A DNA stretch of 64,000 bases. It comes from Salvator merianae. Taxonomy: Eukaryota > Chordata > Lepidosauria > Squamata > Teiidae. The notes under the pieces were generated by a model. The model was given only the letters and a program-made list of their open reading frames with translations. It was not told where the DNA came from and did not search any database. The stretch spans positions 81,152,879-81,216,878 of the forward strand of contig QVOM02000025.1 of the NCBI GenBank assembly GCA_003586115.2. Direction: 5' to 3'. The position numbers were made by a program, and so were the translations under genes. The number at the start of each line of letters is the position of its first letter. The first letter of the stretch is position 1. Positions 13,863 through 24,462 of the stretch are shown here, one piece after another.

Positions 13863-14354
13863 CATATTTTTGTCAGTCCTGCTTAGATTAAGTCAGTCAT
13901 CATTAGATTATGCATTTTTGGCTAGGTCCAGGCATGATCCAGAGCAGTAAAACAGCCAGGGAAACAGAAACCAGAGGTTTCTCTATGAAAAATAAGGTCA
14001 GAAGCAAAATCCGTGGAGAAGATTGCAAAACAGATCAGAATAAAGGAGTTAAGAGCTTCAGTCAGAGCCCAAGGTCAGAGTCCATTAAGAAGTCCAGAAT
14101 CAGTCCAGCAAGATAGGGAACAGGTCCAACAAGCTAGGAGACCTGCAATTGTTCTGTCTTTGTTTGTGACCTGCATTCAGTAAAGCTTTTTCTGTCTGCA
14201 TTGTTTGATATCATCTTTGCACTGTGGCTGCAACTGAGGCCTTTATCAGTGTCACCTGTATAGATGTCACCTGTACAGCCATAGAGTATACCAGACTCCA
14301 GGGCACTCCTCAAGTTAATACCTCATTCAAAAGTTCAACTTAAAAAAGTTTCAT

Positions 14355-14850
14355 TTTACCTCCCAGGTTGATGGCATACCCAGCCAACAGCATCTCCATC
14401 TTATCTGGTTTAATTTTCAGCTTTTTTGCCCTCATCCTTGCAGTAATTACTTCTAGACACCACTGCAAAGCCTCTACAGCTTCCTTGGGATTCACTGGTG
14501 TAAATAAATAGGCAAGCTATATGCATAAGTATTGCACTGTATCTCATATTTCCCAGTTACTTGATGCAGTGATTTAATATAGGTGATAATAAGCACAGGG
14601 AATAGAGCAGAGACCTAGAACATCGTGAAGGATAAAAGCCTGGAACAAAGCCAGACAGAAATGTGTTTGAATAATCAGTTACAGGCACATCTTTGATGCT
14701 TATTCCAAACTATTGCCACAAAATGGCAAAGTTTGTACACAAGTTATGCAGCTTGCTATATCGGAGTAAGATTTCTTTGAAACACTTGTGCCACTGAGTC
14801 AAGATAGCCTTCTCTCAAGGACTCATCATCTATTTTTAGGGTCCAGCCCA
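14355..14850 (-). repeat. Decayed LINE-type interspersed repeat
   Basis: The block GATGGCATACCCAGCCAACA with ATCTCCATCTTATCTGG, followed by a stretch about a dated record, resembles a repeat common in squamate genomes, reading on the minus strand. The family name is uncertain and there is no intact frame. Confidence 0.35.
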
Positions 14851-14971
14851 GAAAGGGCAAGGATTAAGAGAGCAGGCAGTAGTGCACCTACATTGTTGAA
14901 GTAGCTCATTCTGATTAAGAAAAAAATTAATCACACCCGTCTTTGAACAATATAACTATGAAGTCAGAATA

Positions 14972-15406
14972 AGTTTTTTTCTGCACTTATCTGTCCATGG
15001 TCAGAATCAGTGGATCTGGACTAGCCAGGCCTGGTGGCTCCAGCATGGGAAGTGATCTGGACCAGTGCTGTCTGAATGACAGAACTGGTTCAGACCAGCC
15101 TTCTCCCAGCCTCAAAGTGGATGCAAGCTTTGAGGACGAACTCCGAGGCCTTCAAGGCTGCTGAAATGAGTCTCCCAGTAGTCCCAAACGCGGGCTGCAA
15201 GCCTTCTGCATGCCTCCATGTTCTGGACAGGGTCCCACTCTGGTCTATCGGAAGACTTATTGCTGATCAGAGCCTCCCTGATTGGGATCACGTTCATCCT
15301 CTGTGGATGGAGTGTACCTGCAGGTGTGGGTGGGATCCTCACAGATCTGCGCTAACGTGTGGATCAGAAGCTCTTATTCCACACTTAGGATAAGTGCAGA
15401 AAGAGC
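14972..15406. mobile_element. Harbinger-like foldback element
   Basis: The left end GTTTTTTTCTGCACTTATC and the right end (reverse complement GGCTCTTTCTGCACTTATCC) are inverted repeats. Outside lie TAA on the left and AAA on the right, a weak trinucleotide duplication. The overlapping 105-codon frame is not supported as a gene. Confidence 0.5.
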
Positions 15407-15409
15407 CAA

Positions 15410-18400
15410 AATTTAAGCAGTTTTATCTGCCACATTTAACACAGGCCAGCAACAGTCCCAGGTGCTCTGCCTGCTGCTTCTCACAGCCTGTTGCAGAATG
15501 CTTCTGACTATCCAGGAAAACTCTGCATTTTCAGTCATGGTGGCGGTGATGACAAATATATTTCGCTGCCAGAATGTTGTGCCTAAACAGGGATCTAATG
15601 TCTGGTCATATACATCCAGAGCGTTCCAACTTTGCACTCTAGCTGCTTGTCCAAACATTTCATTTCCTCAGATGTGATTATTTGGGCAGAGGCATTTGGC
15701 AGAAATAGTGTTGATGAGTCAGATCATCTCTTGGGCACCAGAGCCCTTAGTCTACCAACTGTTTATTTCACTGGGAAAATCCTTAGAAATAAGGAATCGC
15801 CTAGATCCTTGTGTTTCTTGACAGACTATTCTAATAGACACCCTCACTATGCGGCCAGGAGCAATAGATATGATCTTTCCCTGATAATGGAGTCATGAAA
15901 GGGTTCCCACTCATAGGTCGTCTTCTTCCTAACCAATACAGAAACTCAATTAAGCAGATGTCCTGCTGTCTGAATCAAGCATATGCATTTTATGAGGGAG
16001 AAGAAATTTCAGGTTGTAGTAGATAAGAGGTCTTCATGGATGTTGAAGAGATGAAAAATTGTTTTGGAACTGTGTGGTATCTTCTGTTGTTTTTTTTCAG
16101 GAGATTCTCACCGTCCTGGTTTTGAGGTTTATGCCAGAAATACAGTACATTCAGCAAGTCATGCTAACCCTGTTGCCAGTAATTTTGTAGTCATAGTATG
16201 CACCAAATTCTGATTTGAGATTTCTAGCCGATCAGATTTCTTGTGCCATCAGAACAGTCCCAAGCAAAGCACACTCAAAATCATATATGAGAAAGAAGCT
16301 TAACTGAATGTTTAATCTAGCATGGAGATTCTGGAGCATTCAAATAATGAGAGTTTAGCCAGTTGTTTTGAGAATGGTATGGCTTCAGTATCTGGATTAA
16401 CTCTTCTGCTGACTTTTTTCTCTGGAGCTACCTTTATTCTTGTCAGCATACTAGTCCTGTAATTATCTGAAAACTTTGAATCTAGCACTCCATGGAGATA
16501 AAAGCATGTAAAGATTCAGAGAAAAAAACAACTGGATAAGGAAAGCTTAAATAGTTTTTTTTTTTTTTAAATAAAGTTTATTAATCATAAACAAAATATA
16601 CAATATATTATAACAGAACGACAAAACCAAAAGTTTAAAAGTTTTTCTAATGCAAGGAGTAGTTTCCATATAGCTGCTTGTCCAAATAGTAAATTGAATT
16701 GGTAGGTGGTTGCTGGTACATTTTTGCAGTGTTAATAATTGATGTTTAGAACAGCTTTGAAACAGGAGAAGGAAAAGCTAGTCATTGTCTGTGTAACAGA
16801 GGGAGTACCAGCTGTAGTTCTGGACTTTCTCAAAATAATCTAAAACTAACACCTTGAGGGCTACTTCATGTAAAAGTTTTCCTACATGCTGTTTGTGCCT
16901 GTTTAAGAGAACTGGACGCATAAAGCCAGCATTGATTCTCTTGTAATGTAAGCTTAGTAAGATAGACTTTTGTCTGATGCATGTTGTGGCACACATGCAG
17001 GTTTTCTGAGCAGAGATTATTTCCGTAGAAGCATGCATGCTTGTGAACATGAGCGTTTTGTGAAGGATTAAATCTTGTTTTTCTTTTCATTCTTGGTTTT
17101 TTTTTTTAAAGGCATTTTTGTGTTGAATTAGCCTAGATAATAGCTGCTTTTTATGTTGGGGCCTGGAATGTACATGTCCAAAGTATAAATGTCCTATGTC
17201 TAGGAGGTGCTAGCTCTCAGTGCTGTCGAGATTTAAAGGATCAAAAGGTTACAGAGAGAATTGCTGATATGCAAAAGTTTTTTTAAAAAGCAGAGCGGGA
17301 AACTTGGGTCCCCCAGAAGTTGCTGAACTACAGCTTACATCATCAGTGAGTATCGGTCACACTCACATGCAAGACTGTGACCCTGCCGCATTTGCAAAAT
17401 GTGACATTAGCAAGGACAGGATACGTCGCTAGAACCTGTGAGCACCATAGTTATTTATTTCATCCAATATCTGTATTACATCATCGCATAAAATTTTTCG
17501 GGTCTGATTTCATATGCCAGATTGAGGTTACAGGAAAAGGATACAATAGCTTTTAAAGTGTTTATGAGCTATGGGTCTCTATATGTATCTCTGTCTCTCT
17601 GTTTAGAGCTTTTGTATATATTGTGTCGTTTGACCTTTTTTGTATTGTATGGTTTTCTGTGGCTAACTAGATGCCCATAAAAAGCCCACAAATAGAAAGT
17701 GAGTGTAGTAGCTGCTTCCTGCTCATGACTCCCAGAAACTGACATTCAGAGGCGTGCTGTGCCTGAAATACTTGGATTGTGGTCATTGTGGCTGGTAGCC
17801 ATTGATCTTACTATCTTCATGAATTATTTTTACTGTTTTAAACTTTCCAGGTCAATGGTGATCTCTTAGTCTTATAGATATATTTCCATTATTAAATTAC
17901 TTGAGCACTGACTGCATAGCATGGCAGGCTAACAGCTGTTTACCACAAATGTCCTTGCGTAATAGTCTGAGTAAATTTGGAAAATGGATCAGACTGCCTT
18001 TTTGGTCAGATTTCAGAAACTCAGGCTGTCTGGCTTTGTTTGTATTGCTTAGAATATGTTTTTTGTTTTTTTTTAAATGTTCAATCCTCAATTTGGAGGT
18101 TAAACTTCCATGGTGAATTATCAGTCTAATTAAACTTTATCTACTATGATTTTGTTTCATTTCACTTTGTGATGCTTCTGAGAATTCTGCTGAATGCTGC
18201 TGAATTCTGAAAAATTGCTAATAACTTTGCTTTTCTATTTTTTGTATATACTTTTTTGAGCAATTTGTTTGAGAACTGGAGGCTGCTGCATGATTCAAGC
18301 TGTTTATGTTGTCTGTCTGCCTGCCTGTTCTGTCTTCTCCCTACCTGCCATTACAGTGTTTATTTCATTAATTTAGCCATTGGTCATTACAGAAGCATGG

Positions 18401-18870
18401 CTTGAAAAAATTAATACCTTGCTTTATTCTCTTAAATCTGATTGTGAATCTGTAGTTTTAAAGGCCATGGATGTTAGTATTTAGGAATGCACTTAAGGAA
18501 AAGGGAATCTCTAATATACTTTGGGTTCCATACTAACATAAATTGGATAGAGAAACAATGAATATTAGTGAGTCTTGTACTATATTCTAGCTGGTTTGTT
18601 TCTCAGACAATAACACATCAGGGAGATGGTCCCATTAAAAATACTTGGGCTTGCTTTTGAAAAAGTATAAAAGCTTTTACAGTGGGAATCGATGTGCATC
18701 TTCCCTGTATGTGCACTCAAAATGTCTTTCTATATCTCCTGTTGTAAAACTTTTGGAAAGAAATAAATGTATCAGTAGATCATTTTGCTTGTTTGTCTTG
18801 CTCAGTGGCTCTATTCCCAATTGGCAGTAGCTCTCCAGGGTGTTAGAGGACAGGTTTTAGGCTGGATTTC
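15410..18870. other. No gene seen
   Basis: Non-coding AT-rich sequence with poly-T runs near 16556 and 17098. Frames here lack motifs, and no donor/acceptor pair makes a plausible exon. Confidence 0.45.
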
Positions 18871-18877
18871 TTTCTTC

Positions 18878-18960
18878 GTATTTTTTTATCCATCAGGGTA
18901 AAGGTCTCAGGGCGGGTTACAGCAATAGAACAAAATATAAAATGAAGATACAAAAATGTG
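18878..18960 (-). repeat. L2-type LINE 3' tail
   Basis: TTATCCATCAGGGTAAAGGT followed by CTCAGGGCGGGTTACAG is the inverted form of the L2 tail found at several places in this window. A TAGA microsatellite follows at 19051-19070. Confidence 0.5.
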
Positions 18961-20055
18961 GGTTGGGGAAGATGTTCCTCAGTCAAAGCCAGGGTAAATA
19001 AGTGTGTATTTACTGATCAGTTATTGTTTCTTAATATATAGAAATGTACTAGATAGATAGATAGATAGATAATTTCAATAAATGTATTAAATTTAAAATT
19101 AAAGAAGGAAGAAGCCAGGGTAGGATATTTAAGACTATCTCTTTATAGAGTTAGTAAATTAGGAATGTTCTCCTGTAAGCAAGCACTTAATAAATCATCT
19201 CTGTATGAGTAGAAGTGAGCAAATGGGAAGGGATATTTTAGACCTCAACATTCCGGTATTCTTTATTTGTTGCAAGACTCTAGCTGCTAACTTCAAGGGC
19301 CGTAAAGCTGTCCCTGTTTCACCATCACTCGATCTGAGATGTTAATGGGGCATACTAGTTTGAAGCTAGCATGCATTCACTAGATGAATATGCTTTCATA
19401 TAGATAGGTACTTTCTGGAGATTATTTTTGAAAAACATATTACGCTTTTAAGGTGCTGAGCAGATGATAGCTGCCTGCACCATTCTCATAAACATACATC
19501 CTCAGAGTAACCACATGAATGTGCATAAAATGGGCCTTTTGAGATTCTGTCATGGATGGGACTTTCCTTGCTATAGTCCGTTCCCCTATCATTTCAGGTT
19601 TATTTTTGGTCTCTGTTACACTGCTTTGTGATCTTCAGTGAAAAAGCAGCCTATAAATATATATAGACAATAAATGTATGCTGCTCTTGCAGAAAACTTT
19701 TTCTCTGTCATTAAGTCCCAGGAGTCCAGTCCGTCTTCCCTCCTTCCTTAAGAGGACTGTTTGAAATGATGGAAGCTAAGTCAGAATTCTGTTTCTTTAG
19801 CTCTTTTGTTCTTTGTGACATTAGCGCTCCATGGTGGACTGCAGCTGTTTTGGCAGTGTTTTCAAAGATGCCCTTGGAAATCTCTTGCCTGTACCTTAGT
19901 TTTTTCTTCATTAAGTATAAATGATTTAATATTTCACTGTGTTTCAGTCGGGTTGGATCATTATGTGTAGGTAGTGGCAAAAGGTGGTGGAAGAAGGGCA
20001 GCACTCTCATTGGAGTCTCTCTTTGAGCTTCTCAAACTGTGTTTTGATTGGCTAC

Positions 20056-20248
20056 CAGCAGCAGCTTGTAGCATTATGCGCAGGTGTTCGCACTTCGCAG
20101 GCACGGGAGATCGCTGGCCACAAAAGCACACTCCTCCCTGGGCGGATCTTGCCTCGGCATCCTGAGGAAAGATCCAGACCCTGTGGCCAGCGATCTCCCA
20201 TGCTTGGAAAGTGCGAACACCCATGGGTAATGCCATGAGCCACTGCTG
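20056..20248. mobile_element. Palindromic hAT-like foldback element (193 bp)
   Basis: The arms GTGTTCGCACTT...GGGAGATCGCTGGCCAC (left, 20084-20119) and their inverted copy (right, 20180-20216) surround a short centre. Flanks TTGGCTAC and TTAGGTAC (6 of 8 alike) are a possible 8-bp target duplication. Several small frames overlap it on both strands because of the palindrome. Confidence 0.6.
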
Positions 20249-20954
20249 TTAGGTACTGCTAGTCTACAAAAGTTCATACTACCAACTTCTTTCTCTTTGT
20301 TAGTCTCTGTGGTGCTACTAGACCCCCTTACTGTTCAGATGAAAATATGGTTCAGTGATATGAAGAAGAAACTTCCGGTAGCTTTGTAGTTCTGATCTGC
20401 TAGCAGTAGTTGGGAAAAGACATATTTTTAACTAAGGTATACTTAGGGAGAAGTGTATTCCATCCTTATAACAGCATTATTATCAAATTGCCAAATGACG
20501 CTTTTCCCTACTTAATCCACATTTCCCATTTTACATTTGCAATCAGTTAGTATCAGACATTTATTAGAATCAAGTCATTACTTTAAACTGCTTTGGAAAC
20601 TGTTTGCTTGACTTAACAAAATAATATCAACATCAACAAAGTATTTCCTACACAATTTCTCTCAGTTTCCCTCATTTGCCACGGCCCTTTTCTGTGGGTG
20701 ACTCACTTGGGTCAATCTGTATTAAAAAGTTCCTTTACGAAAAGGATGTTTCAGAAGACTTTAATCATATCATAAAATAAAGTGAACACTAGGAGTGTAC
20801 CTGTCACCCTTATAATCAAGAAAACCTGGAAATGTAGAAGGAAATTAGAGAGGCACTCCAAAGAGGAAATTTTGTAATACTGGGAAACTTCAGTTATGCA
20901 CATATTGTCTAGATAAATGTTTGTTCAAATCATCACAGAGACATCAGATTCAAA

Positions 20955-21340
20955 GGGCCTTTTTGCACTTTGAACTAGCAAGCGTCAGAGATGCTCGCTA
21001 GCAAAGTGTTTCTGCATTTCACAGAGGTCTTTGCTGCTCCCAATCACTAAAAGCTGTGGAGCAGTAAATGCTGCTCCTCAGCTTCACTAGGAGCTTCTAT
21101 CCAGCTCCTGGTCCTGACAAAGTGCATTTGCACCTGTTTCCAGGTGCAAATGTACAGCTTCGCCGTACACAGTGGCTGCGCCTGCACGATTGCACCTGTG
21201 TGCGGCTGCGTGCTGTGCAGTGCTTCTTGGTTGCCATGGCAGGAGCCAGCCACTTCCCGGCCTCTGTCATGGCAAAGATTGAACACAGGATACCGCCATT
21301 CATACCGTGAATGCTAGCATCCTGCTGATTTTTCAGGATA
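20955..21340 (+). mobile_element. Harbinger-like element, right end missing
   Basis: The left terminus GGGCCTTTTTGCACTTTGAAC is intact. The interior hairpin CTAGCAAGCGTCAGAGATG / CTCGCTAG and the later ATGCTAGCATCCTGCTG match the complete copy at 26959-27434. The right terminus is absent; LINE sequence starts soon after. Confidence 0.55.
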
Positions 21341-21356
21341 GGGCCTGAAAGGGACT

Positions 21357-22590
21357 ATGAAGGATCTTTGCTCACTGAGAGATTGAGAATTGAAATGGCA
21401 GATGCCATTCAACATGACTAAGTATAAAGTGATGAACAATAGAGTTAAAAATCCTAAGTATTCATAGACAGTAACGGGATTTTGGAATAATGGTAAACCA
21501 TTCAATGAAAAAAGGCCATGTTAGAAATAATAAAAAATAATATTAAAAACAGAGATGCTAACATTACAACAACCTTATACCATTTGATGGTGCAACCACT
21601 TCTGGAATAGTGTGTGCAGGTTTTTTTGATGCATCTCCAAAAGGATACAGTAGACTTGGAGAAAGTTCAAAGGAGGATACATGAGATGATCAAGGGACTG
21701 GAAGAGCTTTCCAACAAAGAAAGGTTGCAATGTCTGGGGCTTCTTAGGGTGTTTTAGAATTTTCCACCTTAGGAAAGGGTAAATGTCCTGTTCTAAGGTG
21801 GAATTGACCCTGCAGCGTGGACAGTGTCCTCCCTGCAGAGCCCTAGATTGGAAAACCAGCAGGATACCAGCATTTGCACTGTGAATGCTGGTGTCCTGCC
21901 CCTGATCTCCTGCACCCAGAAGCGGGTGTGAATGCACTTTACTGGGAGCAGACTAACTGTTCCTGGTCAAGTTGTGGAGCACAATTTATTGCTCCATAGT
22001 TAGCCACGATCAGGAGCAGCTAGAGTCTGCTCTCAATCACACAGGCCGCCACTCTGTGCGGACACTCACTAGGCAACAATTGCAAAAAGACCCCTTAGTC
22101 TAAAAAGATGATGGATGTAGGGGAACATGACAGAAGTGTATAAAATTATCCACTGTGTGGACAAAGTGGGTAGGGAGACGTTTTTGTCCCTTTTCCAAAA
22201 TATTAGAAGCACAGAGGTCACCCGAAGTGGAATGCTGGATATATCAGGACAGCGAAAAGATTTTAAAAAAAAAAAAAAGAAAGAAAATGACACGTAGTTA
22301 AACATTGGAATTGCTACCAGGAAATGTGGTGCTGGCTACCAATTTGGATGGTTTCAAAAAGGGTTTGAACCAATTAATGGAAGTCAAGGCTATAAGCAGC
22401 TATTATCCCTGATGACAGGAGGAGGTGTTACGCCTCTGAAGACTTATTGTTGGGAGACTGCAAGCAGAGCAAGCTGTGTGCTCATGTCCTGCTGGTGGGC
22501 TTCCTGTGCAGCTGGGTGGCCACTGGGAGAGCAGACTCATGGATTAGCCAGATCACAGATCTGATCCAGTAAGACATTTCTTACGTTCTT
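21357..22590 (+). repeat. CR1-type LINE 3' region, interrupted by a DNA element
   Basis: The plus-strand sequence has the CR1/L3 wording TGGTGCAACCACTTCTGGAA, ATGATCAAGGGACTGGA and, after an insertion at 21747-22094, AAGATGATGGATGTAGGGG. The tail continues to GATCTGATCCAGTAAGA near 22575. Coding frames are broken throughout. Confidence 0.6.
21747..22094 (-). mobile_element. Harbinger-like element nested in the LINE
   Basis: Ends read GGGTGTTTTAGAATTTTCC and (inverted) GGGGTCTTTTTGCAATTG. TTA lies directly outside both ends (21744-21746 and 22095-22097), the classic PIF/Harbinger target duplication. Removing the element rejoins the LINE as CTTCTTAGTCTAAAAAG. Its interior matches the 26959-27434 copy in reverse. 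Confidence 0.7.
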
Positions 22591-23494
22591 GAGATTCCTG
22601 CATGAGTGAAAATGACAAGGTGATTCACTCATGAGTTCTTGAAAGACAGATCTTGCATAGTACTTTTTAATAAAGTTCAGAGAAGAGCAATCACCAAATA
22701 AAACATTACTGTTCACAAGGACATGCATCAATATTCTAAAAAAAGCCAAACCTTAGTAGCTTGCAGAATTATCAGGCTGTACACTTGTGAAAGTCTCCAG
22801 ACCCTTTATTTCTGCATTGAAGAAATGCTAGTATATGTCAAGACAATCTGACTGAACACAATCCGTAAAATATGATGTGTGTGCACATCTGTATTGAACA
22901 CATCAGCAAGGGGGAAAGTGGCTAAAATTGTGCTCGGAATGTTTGGTAGAAAACAAAATGAAATTCTGTTGTTTTGTTACAAGCTTATTAATGTAAAGGA
23001 TGCTTTGTTTCATGACTGAAATACAAAAATGGCTTGTTTTGACTAAAACTGTTTCAGCAATTAAACTTTTAGCACTTCCCTAGTTTGGATGCATAATACT
23101 CACCTTAGAAACCAGAACCCTAATGAACTGATTTTGTTATATTAGAAACAAAAGATGTCTTTGGTTTTCATTTGAGTCAGATTCTTTTGACTTTTGATTC
23201 TGTAAGCTATCTGTAACACCAGGAGTTTCATACAGTTAAGTCTGTACAAGTTGTAGATAAATGCAAAAGACATGTATGAGAGATGGAGAGGGAGATTTAA
23301 TCATGTGAAGGATGCTTAGCACGATCACCCCATACTTGCTAGTTTAGTAGCCCTTCTTCTCATTACTGACATCTGAGCTTAACTGAAAATAAAAAAGTTT
23401 AGAGAAGTATTGCCTCCAGGTTGGGAATACAGACAGGATATCTGTAAAACTATTTGTGTGGAGTCAAGAGCAGGTGATGGTTTTGCCTTTTATT

Positions 23495-23594
23495 CTGCTT
23501 GAGAATGCCCAGAAGCAATTGGTGGGCCATTGTGTGAAACAGAATGCTGGACTAGATGGGCCATGGCCTGATCCAGCGGGGCTCCTCTTATGTT
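23495..23594 (+). repeat. LINE/SINE-type 3' fragment
   Basis: AGAATGCCCAGAAGCAATTG followed by GTGGGCCATTGTG and GGACTAGATGGGCC is the reverse orientation of the repeat at 37057-37310, 42540-43050 and 63778-64000. Confidence 0.55.
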
Positions 23595-24099
23595 AGAATA
23601 GAATAGAATAGAATAGAATAGAATAGAATAGAATAGAATCATAGAGTTGGAAGGGACCTCCAGGGTCATCGAGTCCAACCCCCTGCTCAATGCAGGATTC
23701 ACTAAAGCATCCCAGACAGATATCTGTCCAGCCTTTCCTTGAAGATCTCCAGTGAAGGAGAGCCCACCACCTCCTGTGGCAACCTGTTCCAGTGACTGAT
23801 TGCCCTTACGGTCAGAAAGTTTTTCCTAATATCTAGCCTGTATCTACTCCCTTGAATTTTCATCCCATTGTTTCTAGTCCGTCCTTCTTGCGCAACTGAG
23901 AATAGGGCCAATCCTTCTGCACTGTGACAGCCCTTCAGATACTTGAAAACAGCTATCATGTCTCCTCTCAGTCTTCTCTTCTGCAGGCTAAACATTCCTA
24001 GGTCCTTTAACCATTCCTCGTAGGACATGGTTTGCAGACCGCTCACCATTTTGGTCGCCCTTCTCTGAACTTGTTCCAGTTTGTCAATGTCTTTTTTAA
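23595..24099 (-). mobile_element. CR1-family LINE 3' end with TAGAA microsatellite
   Basis: A minus-strand frame (24049-23702) encodes the CR1 reverse-transcriptase C-terminus: KRRLRGDMIAVFKYLKG, RLDIRKNFLTVRAISHWNRL and PSLEIFKERLDRYL. The 3' end carries a run of TAGAA units at 23595-23639. It is 5' truncated, like most CR1 copies, and very similar to the copy at 31509-32000. Confidence 0.85.
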
Positions 24100-24340
24100 A
24101 CTTCTTATGTTCTTACGTTCTTAGTAATTTCTGTGAGATAACTTACCTGGAGTATTGTTTATTGTTGTGGGCTTCTTCCAGTCAAGAGAACAAGTTCCAT
24201 ATAAAATGCAGTACACAGAACAGTCACTATATTTAGTTTGGCTATTGTGTATGAAAAATGTTTATAGGAGATAAAATTTCTGTTTAATTCTGTATTGGTA
24301 ACTTCCACATATTGGAGTGACCCTGTGTTTTCTCTTCCAG

Positions 24341-24462
24341 ACTAACCGGGATGCCCAAGGAAAAATATGATCCTCCAGATCCTCGCAGAATTTATACCAT
24401 CATGTCCGCAGAGGAGGTAGCCAATGGGAAGAAGTCCCATTGGACAGAATTGGAAATTTCAG
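24341..24462 (+). CDS. CNOT6L: CNOT6L coding exon 1 (first found)
   Basis: The exon follows a pyrimidine-rich acceptor (TTTTCTCTTCCAG) and ends at G|GTAAGT. The internal ATG at 24351 starts MPKEKYDPPDPRR. The ten bases before it (24341-24350) are open in the same frame and read (xx)A-CTA-ACC-GGG. This fits a longer start M-R-L-T-G if an upstream exon ends in ATGAG; mammalian CNOT6L starts MRLIG as I recall. The exon ends one base into a Gly codon (phase 1). The upstream exon was not located. Confidence 0.95.
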
